Assembly: GCA_937919295.1 (NCBI GenBank)
Contig: CALFRX010000136.1
Location: 1 to 5,600, forward strand
Source: an uncultured Peptococcaceae bacterium
GTDB taxonomy: Bacteria; Bacillota; Dehalobacteriia; UBA7702
Length of the DNA: 5,600 bases
Direction of reading: 5' to 3'
The notes beneath the pieces were generated by a model. The model saw only the letters and a list, made by a program, of their open reading frames with translations, searched no databases and was not told the DNA's origin. This document shows positions 5,326 through 5,600 of this stretch, piece by piece (position 1 is the stretch's first letter; each line of letters starts with the position of its first letter). The translations under genes were made by a program, and so were the position numbers.

Positions 5326-5346
5326 TTTTGAAAGAAATTTTCAAAA
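5326..5346. repeat. 8-bp inverted repeat between the divergent gntR and dgt promoters
   Basis: TTTTGAAA (5326-5333) and TTTCAAAA (5339-5346) flank 5 bp. It lies between the -35 of the gntR operon and the -10 of dgt, about where an activator or repressor of dgt could sit. The sequence is AT-rich, so chance or a bend is also possible. Confidence 0.3.
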
Positions 5347-5370
5347 GCAGGAAAACCATGGTTTATCACG

Positions 5371-5376
5371 TATAAT
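5371..5376 (+). promoter_or_regulatory. -10 element for dgt
   Basis: A consensus TATAAT preceded by CG; the start would be near 5383 and the leader about 24 nt. At 16-18 bp upstream there is no recognisable TTGACA-like hexamer (the 17-bp position reads CAGGAA). The core resembles the -10 region at 2475-2480, which is also CGTATAATA with a poor -35. Confidence 0.5.
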
Positions 5377-5406
5377 AATAGATAGAAGTAATCTTAGGAG
5401 GCCGCA

Positions 5407-5600
5407 ATGAAACGGGAAGATCTGGAAAAACGAGAAGAACAGTTGTTGTCTCCCTACGCCGCAAAAAGCGCCTCTAGTCGCGGGAGGCTTGTGGCGACTG
5501 CCCCATGTCCCCTGCGAACGGAGTTTCAGCGGGATCGGGATCGGATCATTCATTCCAAGAGTTTTCGCCGCCTGAAATATAAGACCCAGGTTTTTTTGCC
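5407..5600 (+). CDS. dgt: Deoxyguanosinetriphosphate triphosphohydrolase (dGTPase), N-terminal fragment
   Basis: The first 64 codons of an HD-superfamily dNTP triphosphohydrolase, cut by the window end; the whole protein is normally about 330-450 residues depending on type. Visible marks: LSPYAAKSASSRGR (14-27), CPLRTEFQRDRDRIIHSKS (34-52) and FRRLKYKTQVFL (53-64). This order is highly conserved at the N-terminus of the short dGTPase-like proteins of Bacillota. The metal-binding HD motifs lie beyond the window. The enzyme hydrolyses dGTP (or other dNTPs) to deoxynucleoside and triphosphate, affecting dNTP pools. The ATG has a perfect AGGAGG (5396-5401) 5 nt upstream. It is divergent from the gntR operon with its own -10. 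In many Bacillota dgt precedes dnaG and the major sigma factor gene; that cannot be seen here. Confidence 0.93.
   Translation, partial: MKREDLEKREEQLLSPYAAKSASSRGRLVATAPCPLRTEFQRDRDRIIHSKSFRRLKYKTQVFL

Noticed and set aside
1..5600. Novel defence, CRISPR or mobile system
   Set aside because: No spaced repeats, transposase, integrase, toxin-antitoxin pair or unknown multi-gene cassette is visible; all intact genes fall in familiar families.

Overview
The window looks like chromosomal housekeeping DNA from a Bacillota (Firmicutes) bacterium of intermediate GC. The evidence is strong AGGAGG-type ribosome binding sites, sigma-A-like promoters with 17-bp spacers, and a YtrA-type GntR regulator overlapping a YtrB-like ABC ATPase by ATGA. 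A Negativicutes or Clostridia origin is plausible but is only an inference from gene flavour. Seven protein genes are supported; the first and last are cut by the window edges. One further gene survives only as a short 5' remnant.

Left part (1-1900): a pyridoxamine/pyridoxal kinase gene on the minus strand and an Mrp/Nbp35-type iron-sulfur carrier ATPase gene on the plus strand diverge from a 149-bp intergenic region. That region holds two back-to-back promoters, each with an exact 17-bp spacer. Just after mrp there is the start of an SGNH/GDSL hydrolase reading frame that stops making sense after about 20 codons. A hairpin terminator follows it.

Middle part (1900-3415): a Nim/PNPOx-like flavin split-barrel protein comes first, then a NlpC/P60 cysteine peptidase without a signal peptide. 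The promoter -10 of the peptidase gene sits at the exact centre of a perfect 13-bp inverted repeat, which suggests an operator. The terminator of the peptidase gene is folded around its own stop codon. The 126 bp after it hold only that terminator and one weak hairpin.

Right part (3416-5600): a compact minus-strand operon, gntR - ABC ATPase - ABC permease, is transcribed from a near-consensus promoter. Its -10 lies inside a 36-bp palindrome with four GTATTA half-sites, which points to autorepression by the GntR protein. Diverging from it is the start of a dGTP triphosphohydrolase (dgt) gene.

I see no CRISPR, mobile element, tRNA, rRNA or defence system, and nothing I would call a new system. 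The most interesting signals are the two symmetric promoter/operator elements (2456-2500 and 5264-5299), the SGNH remnant, and the stop codon in the terminator loop.
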